Notes: a model not told the origin generated them from the letters alone. Shown: positions 42,058-49,931, counted from the stretch's first letter. The stretch is 64,000 nucleotides of DNA from Candidatus Tectomicrobia bacterium (GCA_016192135.1 JACPUR010000023.1:1-64000), one strand, 5' to 3'. Numbers and translations: made by a program.

Positions 42058-42735
42058 ATGGCGGACGACCTCTCCACCTCCGCGCGGGACATCTTCCCCG
42101 AATATCCCGCCCTCCCCGGCATGTACGCCCGCGAGGTGGAGGGGCTCACCGAGGCCCAGCTCGGCCGCCGGCGCCCCGGGAAGAGCTGGGGCAAGTGGTC
42201 CATCCGGGAGCAGGTGAGCCACATGGCCTGCGTGAGCTACCGCTGGTTCCTCGGCAACTGGGGCCCCATCCTCTTCGGGGACCGCCCGCCCCGGGACATG
42301 CGCCTGGCGGACACGGGAGGCACCGACCGGATGATGGACCCCCGGCTCAACCTCGACCTGGCGGGCCTCCTCGCCGCCATCCGGGACGGCTGCGATCTCG
42401 CCTGGGAGATCCTCGGGAACGAGACCCTGGGCGGCATGCGGGAAAAAGTCTTCACCCGCCGCCTCCCCCCGGACGCCCCCGACTGGCCCTCCGGCGACAG
42501 CCCCCGGGCCTGGCTCGAGAACACCATGCTGAAGGCCCACCCGCGCGGGGTGTGGTTCGACGAGCGCGACCCCGCCCTCGTCCACTACGACCTCGAGTGC
42601 ACCTTCCGGCACGTCCTTTGGGAGGGCCACGCCCACCTGCGCACCATCCAGGCCCACAAGCAGGAGGAGGGGCTCAAGATCGAAGTGCCGCTGGACATGA
42701 GCGTGGGGTATTTGAAGTGGCTGAGGTGGGAGTGA
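42058..42735 (+). CDS. DinB-like (DinB/YfiT) four-helix-bundle protein
   Basis: A 225-aa protein of the DinB/YfiT putative metalloenzyme superfamily, unrelated to the DinB polymerase at 3505. It has the expected helices and the His residues that bind metal in characterised relatives: WSIREQVSHMACVSYRWF near residue 55 and, near the C-terminus, FRHVLWEGHAHLRTIQAH. Relatives include thiol-dependent S-transferases and maleylpyruvate isomerase-like enzymes; the activity here is unknown. It is preceded by the inverted palindrome pair and followed by a lower-GC gene cluster. Confidence 0.75.
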   Translation: MADDLSTSARDIFPEYPALPGMYAREVEGLTEAQLGRRRPGKSWGKWSIREQVSHMACVSYRWFLGNWGPILFGDRPPRDMRLADTGGTDRMMDPRLNLDLAGLLAAIRDGCDLAWEILGNETLGGMREKVFTRRLPPDAPDWPSGDSPRAWLENTMLKAHPRGVWFDERDPALVHYDLECTFRHVLWEGHAHLRTIQAHKQEEGLKIEVPLDMSVGYLKWLRWE

Positions 42736-42762
42736 GGGGGCATACAGGAGGTTTTCAAAACC

Positions 42763-43347
42763 ATGATCAACGCGTCATCGAGCAAGATACACTGGAACTA
42801 CTTCATCGCGCTCGAACGCGATCTGGAGGTAGCCTCCCGGTACGTCGAATTCTGTCAGCAGAACTTCAACGTCTACTCAATTGAGTTCGCGCATCTACTT
42901 TTCGCGGCTGCATCCGAGGTTGATGTAGTAGCAAAGTTGCTTTGCCAGCGGCTCCAGCCGGATGCGCGCCGGCACAACATCGATGATTACAAGGCTGTCC
43001 TGCTGGCTGGATTTCCGAATCTTCCGGCGACCCAGGTATTCGTTCCTCGATACAGCCTTGACCTCAAACCATGGGACAACTGGGCGGGGCAAGATAATCC
43101 GCTGTGGTGGCGTAGCTACAACAATGTAAAACACGAGAGACAGAAGTATTTTGGCGAAGCAACATTTAAGAATGCCCTCAATGCGCTTGGCGCTCTCTTG
43201 ATCCTCGTCTTCTACTATTACAGCTACGCCTTGGCGCCGCAGGGAAATCCACCGTTGTCGCCGAAGGACACGACACGGCAGTTGCAGCCGGAATCAACGC
43301 TGCTCCGGTTAGATGACGATTATTACTATTTCAACCTCATTGGCTGA
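42763..43347 (+). CDS. Unknown protein with an R-x6-H motif (possible HEPN-like)
   Basis: A 194-aa protein, GC near 50% and richer in Tyr, Phe and Asn than its neighbours, so it is probably acquired. AGGAGG lies upstream of the ATG at 42763. It is predominantly helical (YFIALERDLEVASRYVEFC, FAHLLFAAASEVDVVAKLLCQRL). The segment WWRSYNNVKHERQKYF contains Arg117-x6-His124, the spacing of HEPN RNase active sites, in a W..YN.VKH.R context often seen in defence-associated proteins of unknown family. A hydrophobic helix (LNALGALLILVFYYYSY) follows. I do not recognise a named family; the HEPN reading is a hypothesis. Confidence 0.65.
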   Translation: MINASSSKIHWNYFIALERDLEVASRYVEFCQQNFNVYSIEFAHLLFAAASEVDVVAKLLCQRLQPDARRHNIDDYKAVLLAGFPNLPATQVFVPRYSLDLKPWDNWAGQDNPLWWRSYNNVKHERQKYFGEATFKNALNALGALLILVFYYYSYALAPQGNPPLSPKDTTRQLQPESTLLRLDDDYYYFNLIG

Positions 43348-43425
43348 TGGTTTTTACAATGTTACGGATTACTCCCCTTGACGGTCCCGGATCGGCTGAA
43401 GCTCGTCCCGGGAGGAAAGGAAACG

Positions 43426-43632
43426 ATGAAGTCGCACATCTTCAATGTCGTCATCGAGGAGGACCGCTTCGAGGACGGCCGGAAGGCCTACCACGCTTCC
43501 TGCCCCGCGCTGCGGGGATGCCACACCTGGGGCCACACGGCCGAGGAGGCCCTGGCCAACATCCGGGAGGCCGTGGAGCTTTACGTCGAGGACCTGCGCG
43601 AGGCCGGCGAGCCCATCCCTCTCACGCCATGA
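43426..43632 (+). CDS. HicB-family antitoxin-like protein
   Basis: A 68-aa protein with the partial RNase H-like fold of HicB/UPF0150: HIFNVVIEEDRFEDGRKAYHASCPALRGCHTWGHTAEEALANIREAVELYVEDL. The CPALxGCxTxGxTxEEAxxNIxEAV signature is intact. AGGAAAGGAAACG precedes the ATG at 43426. HicB normally neutralises an mRNA interferase HicA encoded next to it and often carries a C-terminal DNA-binding domain; here the DNA-binding part and HicA are both missing. Solitary HicB-like genes are common and may serve another partner. The stop overlaps an ATG at 43629. Confidence 0.85.
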   Translation: MKSHIFNVVIEEDRFEDGRKAYHASCPALRGCHTWGHTAEEALANIREAVELYVEDLREAGEPIPLTP

Positions 43633-43742
43633 CGGCTGTCTTCCGCCGCCCTTCCGGCGCAAATTTGACAGACTGTGGCACCGCCCCAATACTGGTCCGA
43701 GTTGGCGGGCTGTCTTCCCACTCCCGCGCGGGAGCGATGGAA

Positions 43743-44096
43743 ATGGGCCTCGTGTTCGTCGAAGGCACGGTCTCCGGCCCGGCGGGGCGGCAGGCGGCCC
43801 TGCGGTTCCTGGTGGACGGCGGCGCGACCTATACGCTGCTTCCTCATGATGCCTGGCGCTCAATCGGACTCGCGCCGAAGCGCCCCATCCGGTGCACGCT
43901 GGCGGACGGCACGGCCATCGAGCGCCAGGTCTCGGAGTGCCACATCGCCCTGCCCCAAGGGGAGGGGCACACCCCGGTGATCCTCGGGGAGCCCGGCGAC
44001 GAGGCCTTGCTCGGCACCGTGACGCTCGAAGTCCTCGGCCTCGTCCTCAACCCCTTCAACCGTACCCTCCAGCCCATGCGGATGCTGCTGGCATAA
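43743..44096 (+). CDS. Retropepsin-like aspartic protease domain protein
   Basis: A 117-aa protein from ATG 43743 (GGAG 8 nt upstream; the frame is open back to an ATG at 43629 overlapping the HicB stop). The pattern is clan AA: GLVFVEGTVSGPAGRQAALRFLVDGGATYTLLP, with the catalytic-type Asp25 in VDGGA where Asp-Ser/Thr-Gly is usual, then CTLADGT, and the second signature ILGEPGDEALLGTVTLEVLGLVLNPFNRTLQPM. One motif per chain implies a homodimer if active. The Gly in place of Ser/Thr may weaken catalysis. Such small proteins occur in clusters with toxin-antitoxin genes in many genomes; their role is unknown. Confidence 0.8.
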   Translation: MGLVFVEGTVSGPAGRQAALRFLVDGGATYTLLPHDAWRSIGLAPKRPIRCTLADGTAIERQVSECHIALPQGEGHTPVILGEPGDEALLGTVTLEVLGLVLNPFNRTLQPMRMLLA

Positions 44097-44210
44097 CCGC
44101 AGCGGATGGCGGAGAAGCGGAGCGGCCGAGCTCATGCCGCTGGCCGCGCCGCATGAATTCCTTTCCGGCCGCCTTTGCTGGTAGCATTGGGAACGAGGAG
44201 GCACGGAGCC

Positions 44211-44495
44211 ATGAGAAGGGTTTCCAAGGTCAGGACATTGCCAGGGTACCGCCTGGAGCTTGAATTCGACGACGGGGTGTCCGGAACGGCGGACCTCTCC
44301 GAGGCCGCCGGCAAGGGCGTGTTCGCCTATTGGCGCGAACCGGGCGCCTTCGGGCAGGTCCGCATCGGCCCGTCCGGCGAACTGGCCTGGGGCGAGCGGG
44401 TCGATCTGTGCCCCGACGCGCTCTACCTCAAGGTGACGGGCAAGAAACCGGAGGACCTTTTCCCCGCGCTGCGCGATCAGCCCCTCCGTGCCTGA
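44211..44495 (+). CDS. DUF2442 protein
   Basis: A 94-aa protein (MRRVSKVRTLPGYRLELEFDDGVSGTADLSEAAGKGVFAYWREPGAFGQVRIGP...). The pattern of beta strands with LELEFDDGV..TADLS and the C-terminal GELAWGERVDLCPDALYLKVTGK is typical of DUF2442. The family is commonly encoded next to DUF4160, as here, with an 8-nt overlap. The pair behaves like a small mobile module and is often suspected to be a toxin-antitoxin system, but no activity is established. GAGGCACGGAGCC precedes the ATG at 44211. Confidence 0.85.
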   Translation: MRRVSKVRTLPGYRLELEFDDGVSGTADLSEAAGKGVFAYWREPGAFGQVRIGPSGELAWGERVDLCPDALYLKVTGKKPEDLFPALRDQPLRA

Positions 44496-44748
44496 GATCA
44501 GCCGGTTCTACGGCATCGTCATCAAGATGTTCTTCGACGACCACAACCCGCCGCACTTTCACGCGGAATACGGCGGCGGCCTCGCGCTGGTCGATATCCG
44601 CACGTTGGCCATGTTTTCGGGCAGATTGCCGCCCCGCGCGACAGGCCTTGTGATCGAGTGGGCGGCGCTCCATCAGCAGGAGCTGCTCGCCGACTGGGAG
44701 AGGGCACGCACGAGAGAGGAACTCCGGAAGATTCCGCCCTTGGAATAA
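44488..44748 (+). CDS. DUF4160 protein
   Basis: An 86-aa protein from GTG 44488, overlapping the DUF2442 gene. It has the hallmark FYGIVIKMFFDDHNPPHFHAEYGGGLALVDIRTL, with the DDHNPPHFHAEY signature, and ends in a helical segment (LVIEWAALHQQELLADWERAR). The His-rich motif could bind metal. Partner of DUF2442; see that entry for context. It ends a run of small accessory genes that began at 42763. Confidence 0.88.
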   Translation: MPEISRFYGIVIKMFFDDHNPPHFHAEYGGGLALVDIRTLAMFSGRLPPRATGLVIEWAALHQQELLADWERARTREELRKIPPLE

Positions 44749-44805
44749 TGAGAACAGCCAAATCGGGAAGATGACCGGCAACGCCCCGGGGAAGCCGGTT
44801 GCCCC

Positions 44806-45390
44806 CTACGTCTCCTCGATGTCCCGCTGGTCGCTGACGTGGGGCGGGGGCGAGTAGTTCACGAGCGCCTCGAGGAGGGCGGCGGGGGTGGACTCGACCC
44901 GGAAGAGCTCGAGGTTCTCGGGCCGGACGAAGCCCTCCTCCGTGGCGTGGCGCAGGAAGGCGATGAGGCCGTCGAAGTAGCCCTCCACGTTCAGGAGGCC
45001 GATGGGCTTCTTATGGAAGCAGAGCTGGGCCCAGGTGAGGATCTCCATCGTCTCCTCGATGGTCCCCAGGCCGCCCGGCAGGGCGATGAAGCCGTCCGAT
45101 AAATTCGCCATGACCGCCTTGCGGGCGTGCATGGACTTGACGATGCGCAGGCTGGTGAGCCCCTCGTGCGGGGGCTCGGCGCCCATCAGCCGGTCCGGGA
45201 TGACCCCGATGACCTCGCCCCCGGCGGCGAGGGCGGCGTCCGCCAGCCCGCCCATCATGCCGTTCTGGCCGGCCCCGTAGACCACCCCGATGCCCTTGCC
45301 CGCCAAGAGCCCGCCCAGCAGGGCGGCGGCCTCCCGGTAGGCGGGGCGCTTGCCCGGCTTGGAGCCGGCGAAGACGCATATCCGCTTCAA
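44806..45390 (-). CDS. LOG-family protein (cytokinin riboside 5'-monophosphate phosphoribohydrolase-like)
   Basis: A 194-aa Rossmann-fold protein of the TIGR00730/LOG family, hydrolysing nucleoside 5'-monophosphates to free base and ribose phosphate. TTG start at 45390 with GGGAGGAAC upstream; it begins LKRICVFAGSKPG. Signature motifs are GIGVVYGAGQNGMMGGLADAAL, the catalytic SMHARKAVM (Arg) and LPGGLGTIEETMEIL (PGGxGTxxE). In bacteria such enzymes may serve nucleotide salvage (PpnN-like) rather than plant hormone making. It is divergent from the CoA-transferase gene at 45519. Confidence 0.92.
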   Translation of the reverse strand: MKRICVFAGSKPGKRPAYREAAALLGGLLAGKGIGVVYGAGQNGMMGGLADAALAAGGEVIGVIPDRLMGAEPPHEGLTSLRIVKSMHARKAVMANLSDGFIALPGGLGTIEETMEILTWAQLCFHKKPIGLLNVEGYFDGLIAFLRHATEEGFVRPENLELFRVESTPAALLEALVNYSPPPHVSDQRDIEET

Positions 45391-45518
45391 TCGGGTTCCT
45401 CCCGGCGGCGATCCGGCGAAGGCGGCGCGTTCCCGCCCGCTCCGCTCCCGGCTACAATACCGGAACGCACCGGAGTGGCGAAACGGAGGGAACACAGGAG
45501 ACGCGGGAGGAGGATTCC

Positions 45519-46694
45519 GTGCCGGGGCCGCTCGACGGGGTGAGGGTGCTCGATCTGACCCGGCTGGTCTCGGGCGGGCTCTTCGGGATGCTCCTCGCCG
45601 ACGCCGGGGCCGAGGTGGCGAAGGTGGAGGCCCCCGGCCGGGGGGACACCCTGCGCGCCTGGAGCCCGGCCTGGTGGAAGGTGTACGGGCGGGGGAAGAA
45701 GTCCCTCACCCTCGACCTCGGCCGCCCCGCCGGGCGGGAGGCGTTGCGCGCCCTGGCCGCGAAGGCCGACCTCCTGGCCGAGAACTTCTTCGCCGGGAAG
45801 CTCGAGTCCTGGGGCCTCGGGCCCGGGGCGCTCCTGGCGATCAACCCGCGCCTCGTCATCCTCCGCATCTCGGGCTGGGGGCAGGAGGGCCCCTACCGGG
45901 ACCGCCCGGGCTTCGGCACCATGGTGGAGGGGATGAGCGGCTTCGCCTCGATGAACGGCTTCCCGGATTCGCCCCCCCTGCTGCCCCCTTTCCCCTTGGC
46001 CGACATGACGGCCGCCCTCTACGGGGTGGCCGCCGCCATGTTCGCGCTCTACCATCGGGACGCGCGCGGGGGCGGGGGACAGGTGATCGACCTGGCCCTG
46101 CACGAGCCCCTGTTCAGCATCCTGGGCCCCCTCGCGGCGGACTTCCTCCTGCACGGCAAGAAGCGCGCCCGCACCGGCAACCGTTCCCTCACCTCCGCCC
46201 CGCGCAACCTCTACCCCGCCCGGGACGGCCGCTGGATCGCCCTCGCCGCCTCCACCCAGCCCATGGCGGAGCGCCTCTTCCGCGCCATCGGGCGCGAGGA
46301 CCTGATCGCGGACCCCCGCTTCGCGGACAACGCGGCCCGCGTCGCCCACGCCGGGGAGCTGGACGCCATCCTCGCCGGGGAGATCGCCCGGCGCACCTGC
46401 GCGGAGAACCTGGCCCGCTTCGAGGCGGGGGGCGTCACGGCGAGCCCCGTCTACGACATCGAGGACGTCCTGGCCGACCCCCACTTCCAGGCCCGCGAGC
46501 TCGTCCGCCACGTCCCGGACCCGGACTACGGCGCGGTCCCGATGCAGGGGGCCTTCCCCCGGATGTCCGGGACGCCCCTCGGCATCCGCTGGACCGGGCC
46601 CGCCCTCGGGGCCCACACCGGCGAGGTGCTCTCCTCCTGGCTCGGCTGGGACGCGGAGCGGGTGGAGGCGCTGCGGCGGGAGGGGGCGATTTAG
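45519..46694 (+). CDS. CaiB/BaiF family CoA-transferase
   Basis: A 391-aa family III CoA-transferase. GTG start at 45519 with GGGAGGAGG upstream. It begins GPLDGVRVLDLTRLVSGGLFGMLLADAGAEVAKVE and continues with GKKSLTLDLGRPAGREALRAL and NFFAGKLESWGLG. PFPLADMTAALYGVAAAMFALYHRD contains the Asp expected to form the acyl-CoA/aspartyl anhydride. The C-terminal part holds VYDIEDVLADPHFQARELV. Substrate cannot be read; relatives act on carnitine, formyl/oxalyl-CoA, aromatic acids and others. A second, unrelated CoA-transferase lies at 29006. Repeats fill the space after it. Confidence 0.93.
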   Translation: MPGPLDGVRVLDLTRLVSGGLFGMLLADAGAEVAKVEAPGRGDTLRAWSPAWWKVYGRGKKSLTLDLGRPAGREALRALAAKADLLAENFFAGKLESWGLGPGALLAINPRLVILRISGWGQEGPYRDRPGFGTMVEGMSGFASMNGFPDSPPLLPPFPLADMTAALYGVAAAMFALYHRDARGGGGQVIDLALHEPLFSILGPLAADFLLHGKKRARTGNRSLTSAPRNLYPARDGRWIALAASTQPMAERLFRAIGREDLIADPRFADNAARVAHAGELDAILAGEIARRTCAENLARFEAGGVTASPVYDIEDVLADPHFQARELVRHVPDPDYGAVPMQGAFPRMSGTPLGIRWTGPALGAHTGEVLSSWLGWDAERVEALRREGAI

Positions 46695-46718
46695 AGATAC
46701 GCGCGAAAGGCAATGTCC

Positions 46719-46785
46719 GCAGGGGCGATTTTTGTCATCGCCCGCCGTCACCAGTGAAGGGGGCGAACACAAGGTTCGCCCCTAC
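46719..46785 (-). repeat. Composite palindromic element, family C (reverse orientation)
   Basis: Reverse complement of the 39748-39813 unit: GTAGGGGCGAACCTTGTGTT-CGCCC arm, spacer, GGGCGATGACAAAAATCGCCC arm. A further single hairpin of the same kind (GTAGGGGCGGG, TTTGAAA, CCCGCCTGC) follows at 46807-46834. Confidence 0.8.
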
Positions 46786-46857
46786 AGATACGTTTGGACA
46801 TTCGTCTGTAGGGGCGGGTTTGAAACCCGCCTGCAGACGGATCGTCAGCAGTGTTGG

Positions 46858-46963
46858 GTTTCCCCCTCCCCCCGGGAGGTCGGGCCCGCATGGGCCCGAT
46901 GGGGGAGGGAATCGGTCAGGAAGACGTTCCCCCACCCCACCCTCCCCCGGAGGGGGAGGGAAA
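46858..46963. repeat. Intergenic repeat, family B copy 1
   Basis: Block beginning CCCTCCCCCCGGGAGGTCGG, then GGCCCGCATGGGCCCGA, GGGGGAGGGAA, and after about 25 nt CCCCCACCC.ACCCTCCCCC with GGAGGGGGAGGG. The same block recurs in the same orientation at 51284-51394. Confidence 0.8.
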
Positions 46964-46981
46964 GGTATCGCCCGATCCCCC

Positions 46982-47824
46982 CTACCCCCGCGCGAAGAGC
47001 GCCACCGCCAGCGCCGCGAAGAGGACGCCCGCCGCCTTCCGCGGGGTGAGGCGCTCCCCCAGGAAGAGGACCGCCAGCAGCCCCGTCAGCACGAAGCTGA
47101 GCTGGGCGATGGGGGCGACCACCACGGCCTCCCCGTGGGTGAAGGCCACCGCGAGCGCGACGTAGCTCGAGGAGGTGAGCACCCCGCAGAGGAGGGGCAG
47201 CCAGAGCGGGGGCCCCCGCCGGGGGAGGGGGTCGCGCCGCCACAGGGCGAAGGGGACGGCGGCCAGGGTCACGCCCATCCCCTGGGCCGCGGTGATGGCG
47301 GCGGGCGGGGCGCCGTGGCGCAGGGCCAGCTTGTAGAAGAGCCCGATGAGGCCGAACAGGCACATGGCCGAGAGGGCGAGGAGGAGGGAGCGGCGGTCCC
47401 CCCCGGCGGCGGCCATCCCGCTCCCCCCGGCCAGGACGGCCAGGGCGGCGAGGGCGAGCGCCCCGCCCTTGGCCCAGGTGAAGCTCTCCCCCAGGAGGGC
47501 GACGGTCAGGGCCGCCGTCACGGCGAAGTTGAGCCGCACGATGGGGACGAGGGCCACCGCCTCCCCCCGGCGCATGGCCAGGAGCAGGAACAAGAAGGCG
47601 GTGAAGGCGAGGAGGCCGTTCCCCAGCCCGAAGAGGAGGCCGGGGGCCCAGGCGAGGTCCCCGCGCCACCCGGCGAGGGCCAGGGCGCTCGGGACATAGG
47701 CCGCGTTCTGGATGAGCATGAAGGGGGCCGCGCGGAGCTCCCAGCGCTGGCCCCACTTGTAGAGAAAGTCGCTCACCCCGAGGAGGCCGAGCGAGACGAG
47801 CGCGAAAAGCACCTCGGGCGGCAC
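46982..47824 (-). CDS. EamA/DMT-superfamily transporter
   Basis: A 280-aa ten-helix transporter, more distant from the three other DMT genes of this window. It begins with VLFALVSLGLLGVSDFLYKWGQ and shows the two-fold EamA repeat: FLLLAMRRGEAVALVPIVRLNFAVTAALTVALLGESFTW in the first half and [40 protein letters not shown] in the second, nearly the same phrase. The VxxxxRxxF/QLSF pattern resembles transporters of the RarD/YdcZ/SMR-like end of the superfamily. Substrate unknown. Family B and C repeats lie just past its 3' end. Confidence 0.85.
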   Translation of the reverse strand: MPPEVLFALVSLGLLGVSDFLYKWGQRWELRAAPFMLIQNAAYVPSALALAGWRGDLAWAPGLLFGLGNGLLAFTAFLFLLLAMRRGEAVALVPIVRLNFAVTAALTVALLGESFTWAKGGALALAALAVLAGGSGMAAAGGDRRSLLLALSAMCLFGLIGLFYKLALRHGAPPAAITAAQGMGVTLAAVPFALWRRDPLPRRGPPLWLPLLCGVLTSSSYVALAVAFTHGEAVVVAPIAQLSFVLTGLLAVLFLGERLTPRKAAGVLFAALAVALFARG

Positions 47825-47897
47825 GGGCCCTCCGGGGGGAGCGCGGCCGGCGGGCCGCGCCCGCCACTTCCGGGGCGGCGGGAAGGGAGGCCGGACC

Positions 47898-48176
47898 TCA
47901 GGAGCCCGAGATGGAGCTCTTCAGTTCCTTGCCGGGGGTGAACTTCGGGACGGCCTTGGCCGAGATGTGAATCGTCTCGCCGGTCTTGGGGTTCCGCCCC
48001 GTGCGGGCCTTCGACTCGCGCACGGAGAAGGTGCCGAAGCCTGAAATCACGACCCGCTCCCGGGACTTAAGGGCGTCGGTGACCCGATCGAGCATGGCGT
48101 TGAACATTTGCTCGGCCTTCGCCCGGGGGATCTCCCCTGTCGCCGCCATCGCTGCAACGAGATCGCTCTTGGTCAC
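47898..48176 (-). CDS. HU/IHF-family nucleoid DNA-binding protein
   Basis: A 92-aa histone-like protein. MTKSDLVAAMAATGEIPRAKAEQMFNAMLDRVTDAL forms the helical dimer body. VVISGFGTFSVRESKARTGRNPKTGETIHISAKAVPKFTPGKELK contains the DNA-binding arm with the GRNPKTGE signature, where the conserved Pro intercalates. It bends and compacts DNA as a homodimer. GAAGGAG lies 8 nt before the ATG. The upstream region 48177-48240 is AT-rich and is shared with the divergent NUDIX gene, so it probably contains the promoters of both. Confidence 0.94.
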   Translation of the reverse strand: MTKSDLVAAMAATGEIPRAKAEQMFNAMLDRVTDALKSRERVVISGFGTFSVRESKARTGRNPKTGETIHISAKAVPKFTPGKELKSSISGS

Positions 48177-48290
48177 GGTTTTTCTCCTTCGGGCAAGGGG
48201 TTGCCAATTTCAATTTTCAATAAATGCATAAAAATGATACGTTTGGCCGTTCTGGCCTGTCAATGCCCGATTTTACGGGATTTTTTCAGG

Positions 48291-48752
48291 GTGGGCCGCT
48301 TCGTGGGCCGCGAGTACCCGCTCCGCCCCATCGTGGGCGTCGGAGCCATAATTCTCAAAGAATCAGACGTTTTGGTGGTCCGGAGGGGGCGCCCCCCGCG
48401 CCAGGGGGAGTGGAGCGTGCCCGGGGGGGCGGTCAAGCTGGGGGAGACCCTGGAGGAAGCCCTGAGGCGAGAGATTCTCGAGGAGACGGGCCTGATCATC
48501 GAAATTCTCGGCCGCTGCGCCGTGATCGACCGGGTCACGCGCGACTCCTGGGAGCGCGTCCGTTACCATTATGTGATCGTCGATTTCGTCTGCCGCCCTC
48601 TCGGCGGGGAGCTCAAGGCCGGGAGCGACATCTCCGAGGCCATGTGGCACCCGCTGGCGGACCTCCCGAGCCTCGCCCCCATGACGCCGGGCACCGCCCA
48701 GATCATCCTCGACTCCGCCGAGCGCTTCCGGCGGGGCGCGCTGGCCGGCTGA
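48291..48752 (+). CDS. NUDIX hydrolase (ADP-ribose pyrophosphatase-like)
   Basis: A 153-aa NUDIX protein hydrolysing a nucleoside diphosphate linked to another moiety. The NUDIX box GX5EX7REUXEEXGU is complete: GAVKLGETLEEALRREILEETGL. The N-terminal strand is RPIVGVGAIILKESDVLVVRRGRPPRQGEWSVPGG. The GTG at 48291 is taken as start because conserved sequence begins there; a GTG at 48303 and an ATG at 48234 are in frame, and none has an ideal ribosome-binding site. The GRPPRQGEWSVPGG stretch fits ADP-ribose pyrophosphatase-like proteins, but substrate is uncertain. Confidence 0.85.
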   Translation: MGRFVGREYPLRPIVGVGAIILKESDVLVVRRGRPPRQGEWSVPGGAVKLGETLEEALRREILEETGLIIEILGRCAVIDRVTRDSWERVRYHYVIVDFVCRPLGGELKAGSDISEAMWHPLADLPSLAPMTPGTAQIILDSAERFRRGALAG

Positions 48753-49082
48753 GCGGCCGCCCGCCTTCATTCGCCCACAGAAGAAATCGATCCCATTGAA
48801 TTGACGGCCGGAGCGGAGAAATGCGCTTGCGCCGCGCGGCAAAAACACGCCGCGGGGGAAGGGGTGAGGGAAGCCGCCCGGCTGTTGAATTCTCCCCCGC
48901 CCCGCCCCTCTCCCCCAAAGGGCCAGGGGGGAAAGATCCTCAACGAAGAACACCGCGAGATTGCAGGAGTCCCGATGCCGGCGCGTCGGCTTCCCCGTTT
49001 TTGACATTCCCCCGGCCCTTCGCGCAGAATCGCCGCGTTCCGCTGCCGATTTCTCCTCCCCACGAGCGCCGGGGCCACCGCG
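48753..49082. other. Gap with a degenerate family-A palindrome
   Basis: 330 nt between the NUDIX stop and the kinase-like start. At 48891-48935 a decayed copy of the palindrome family is visible (CCCGCCCCTCTCCCCCAAAG then GGGCCAGGGGGGAAAG). No gene, promoter pair or terminator stands out otherwise. Confidence 0.45.
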
Positions 49083-49931
49083 ATGGACGCGAACGAGGAC
49101 ATCCTGCGCCGCCTCGAATCCCTCGGCCTGGGCGAGGGGGCCTACGCCCGCCTGAAGTCCCTGGTCGAGCTGATGGAGCAGGCGGCCGGGGGCGCCACGG
49201 GCGACCTCGCGGCCCAGGTCCAGCGCGCCGCCGAGAGCAGCCGGCTCAAGACCCTCTTCCTCCAGCTCGTGAGCCGGGAGCTGGGGGGGCCGTTCGGGGA
49301 GCTGCGAAAGCGGGTCGAGGAGATGGCGCAGGAGCCCGACCCCTGGAAGCTGCGGGAGGGGCTCAAGGAGCTCTCCGAGTCCCTCGACCGGCTGGGGGGC
49401 ACGGTGCGGAACCTGATCGACACCTCCTCCATGGAGTCGGGCGCGGTGCGGCTCCGCCGGGAGGGGGTGGATCTCTCGATGATCGTGAGCGACCGCATCA
49501 GCCGCCGCCTCCGGCGGCTGCGGGGCTACCGCATCCAGCCCGAGCTGCCCCCGGGGGCGCTGCGCGCCCTGGCCGACCGCGAGCGCCTCACCCTCCTCAT
49601 CGACGATCTCCTGGACACCGCCATCCACCTCTCCCCCGGGGGGGGCAACATCCTCGTGCGCCTCGCGCGCAAGGAGGACGAGATCGTCCTCTCCACCGAG
49701 TGCCGCTCGGCCCAGCTCCCCGAGAGCCGCCCGGCCTCCATCCTCGAGTGGCTGGAGGAGGACATCGAGGAGGCGGGGGCCTTGGTGGGCACCGGCCTCA
49801 GCCTCTACCGCGCCCACCTCACCGCGGGGATGCTGGGCGGCCGGATGGACGTGGCCTCCCTGGAGGAGGACGGAGGCGTCTCCTTCATCGTCCGCATCCC
49901 CTTCCTCGAGGAGCCGGCCGTCCGTGCCTGA
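49083..49931 (+). CDS. Degenerate histidine-kinase-like protein (no phospho-acceptor His)
   Basis: A 282-aa protein with the layout of a histidine kinase core but missing key residues. In the HisKA-like helix the usual SHELRxP reads VSRELGGPF, so the phospho-acceptor His is Arg65. In the HATPase part, the N-box normally NLLxNA reads DDLLDTAIH (residues 174-182), replacing both Asn. The G2 box GTGLSLYRAH (236-245) and the C-terminal GVSFIVRIPF strand are intact, so it is recognisably HATPase_c. No sensor or membrane segment; the N-terminal 50 residues are helical. It probably acts as a non-catalytic signalling or anti-sigma-type binding module. The stop overlaps the next gene by 8 nt. Confidence 0.75.
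   Translation: MDANEDILRRLESLGLGEGAYARLKSLVELMEQAAGGATGDLAAQVQRAAESSRLKTLFLQLVSRELGGPFGELRKRVEEMAQEPDPWKLREGLKELSESLDRLGGTVRNLIDTSSMESGAVRLRREGVDLSMIVSDRISRRLRRLRGYRIQPELPPGALRALADRERLTLLIDDLLDTAIHLSPGGGNILVRLARKEDEIVLSTECRSAQLPESRPASILEWLEEDIEEAGALVGTGLSLYRAHLTAGMLGGRMDVASLEEDGGVSFIVRIPFLEEPAVRA

Noticed and set aside
43426-43632. Complete HicAB toxin-antitoxin system
   Set aside because: No HicA-like frame (about 60 aa, basic, with a dsRBD-like fold and active-site His) is present on either side.
43629-43742. ATG at 43629 (overlapping the HicB stop) as start of the retropepsin-like gene
   Set aside because: The added 38 residues show no conserved pattern, and a better-spaced GGAG precedes the ATG at 43743, where family similarity begins. 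It cannot be excluded.
42763-44748. Prophage or integrative element around the small-gene cluster
   Set aside because: No integrase, transposase, capsid, portal or att-like direct repeats were seen; the genes are small accessory genes only.
46982-47824. Assignment of DMT substrates (amino acids, riboflavin, drugs)
   Set aside because: Sequence patterns of this superfamily do not allow substrate prediction; left unspecified for all four genes.
48224-48799. Alternative forward frame overlapping the NUDIX gene
   Set aside because: It is out of frame with the complete NUDIX box and is Arg/Gly/Pro-rich without domain features.
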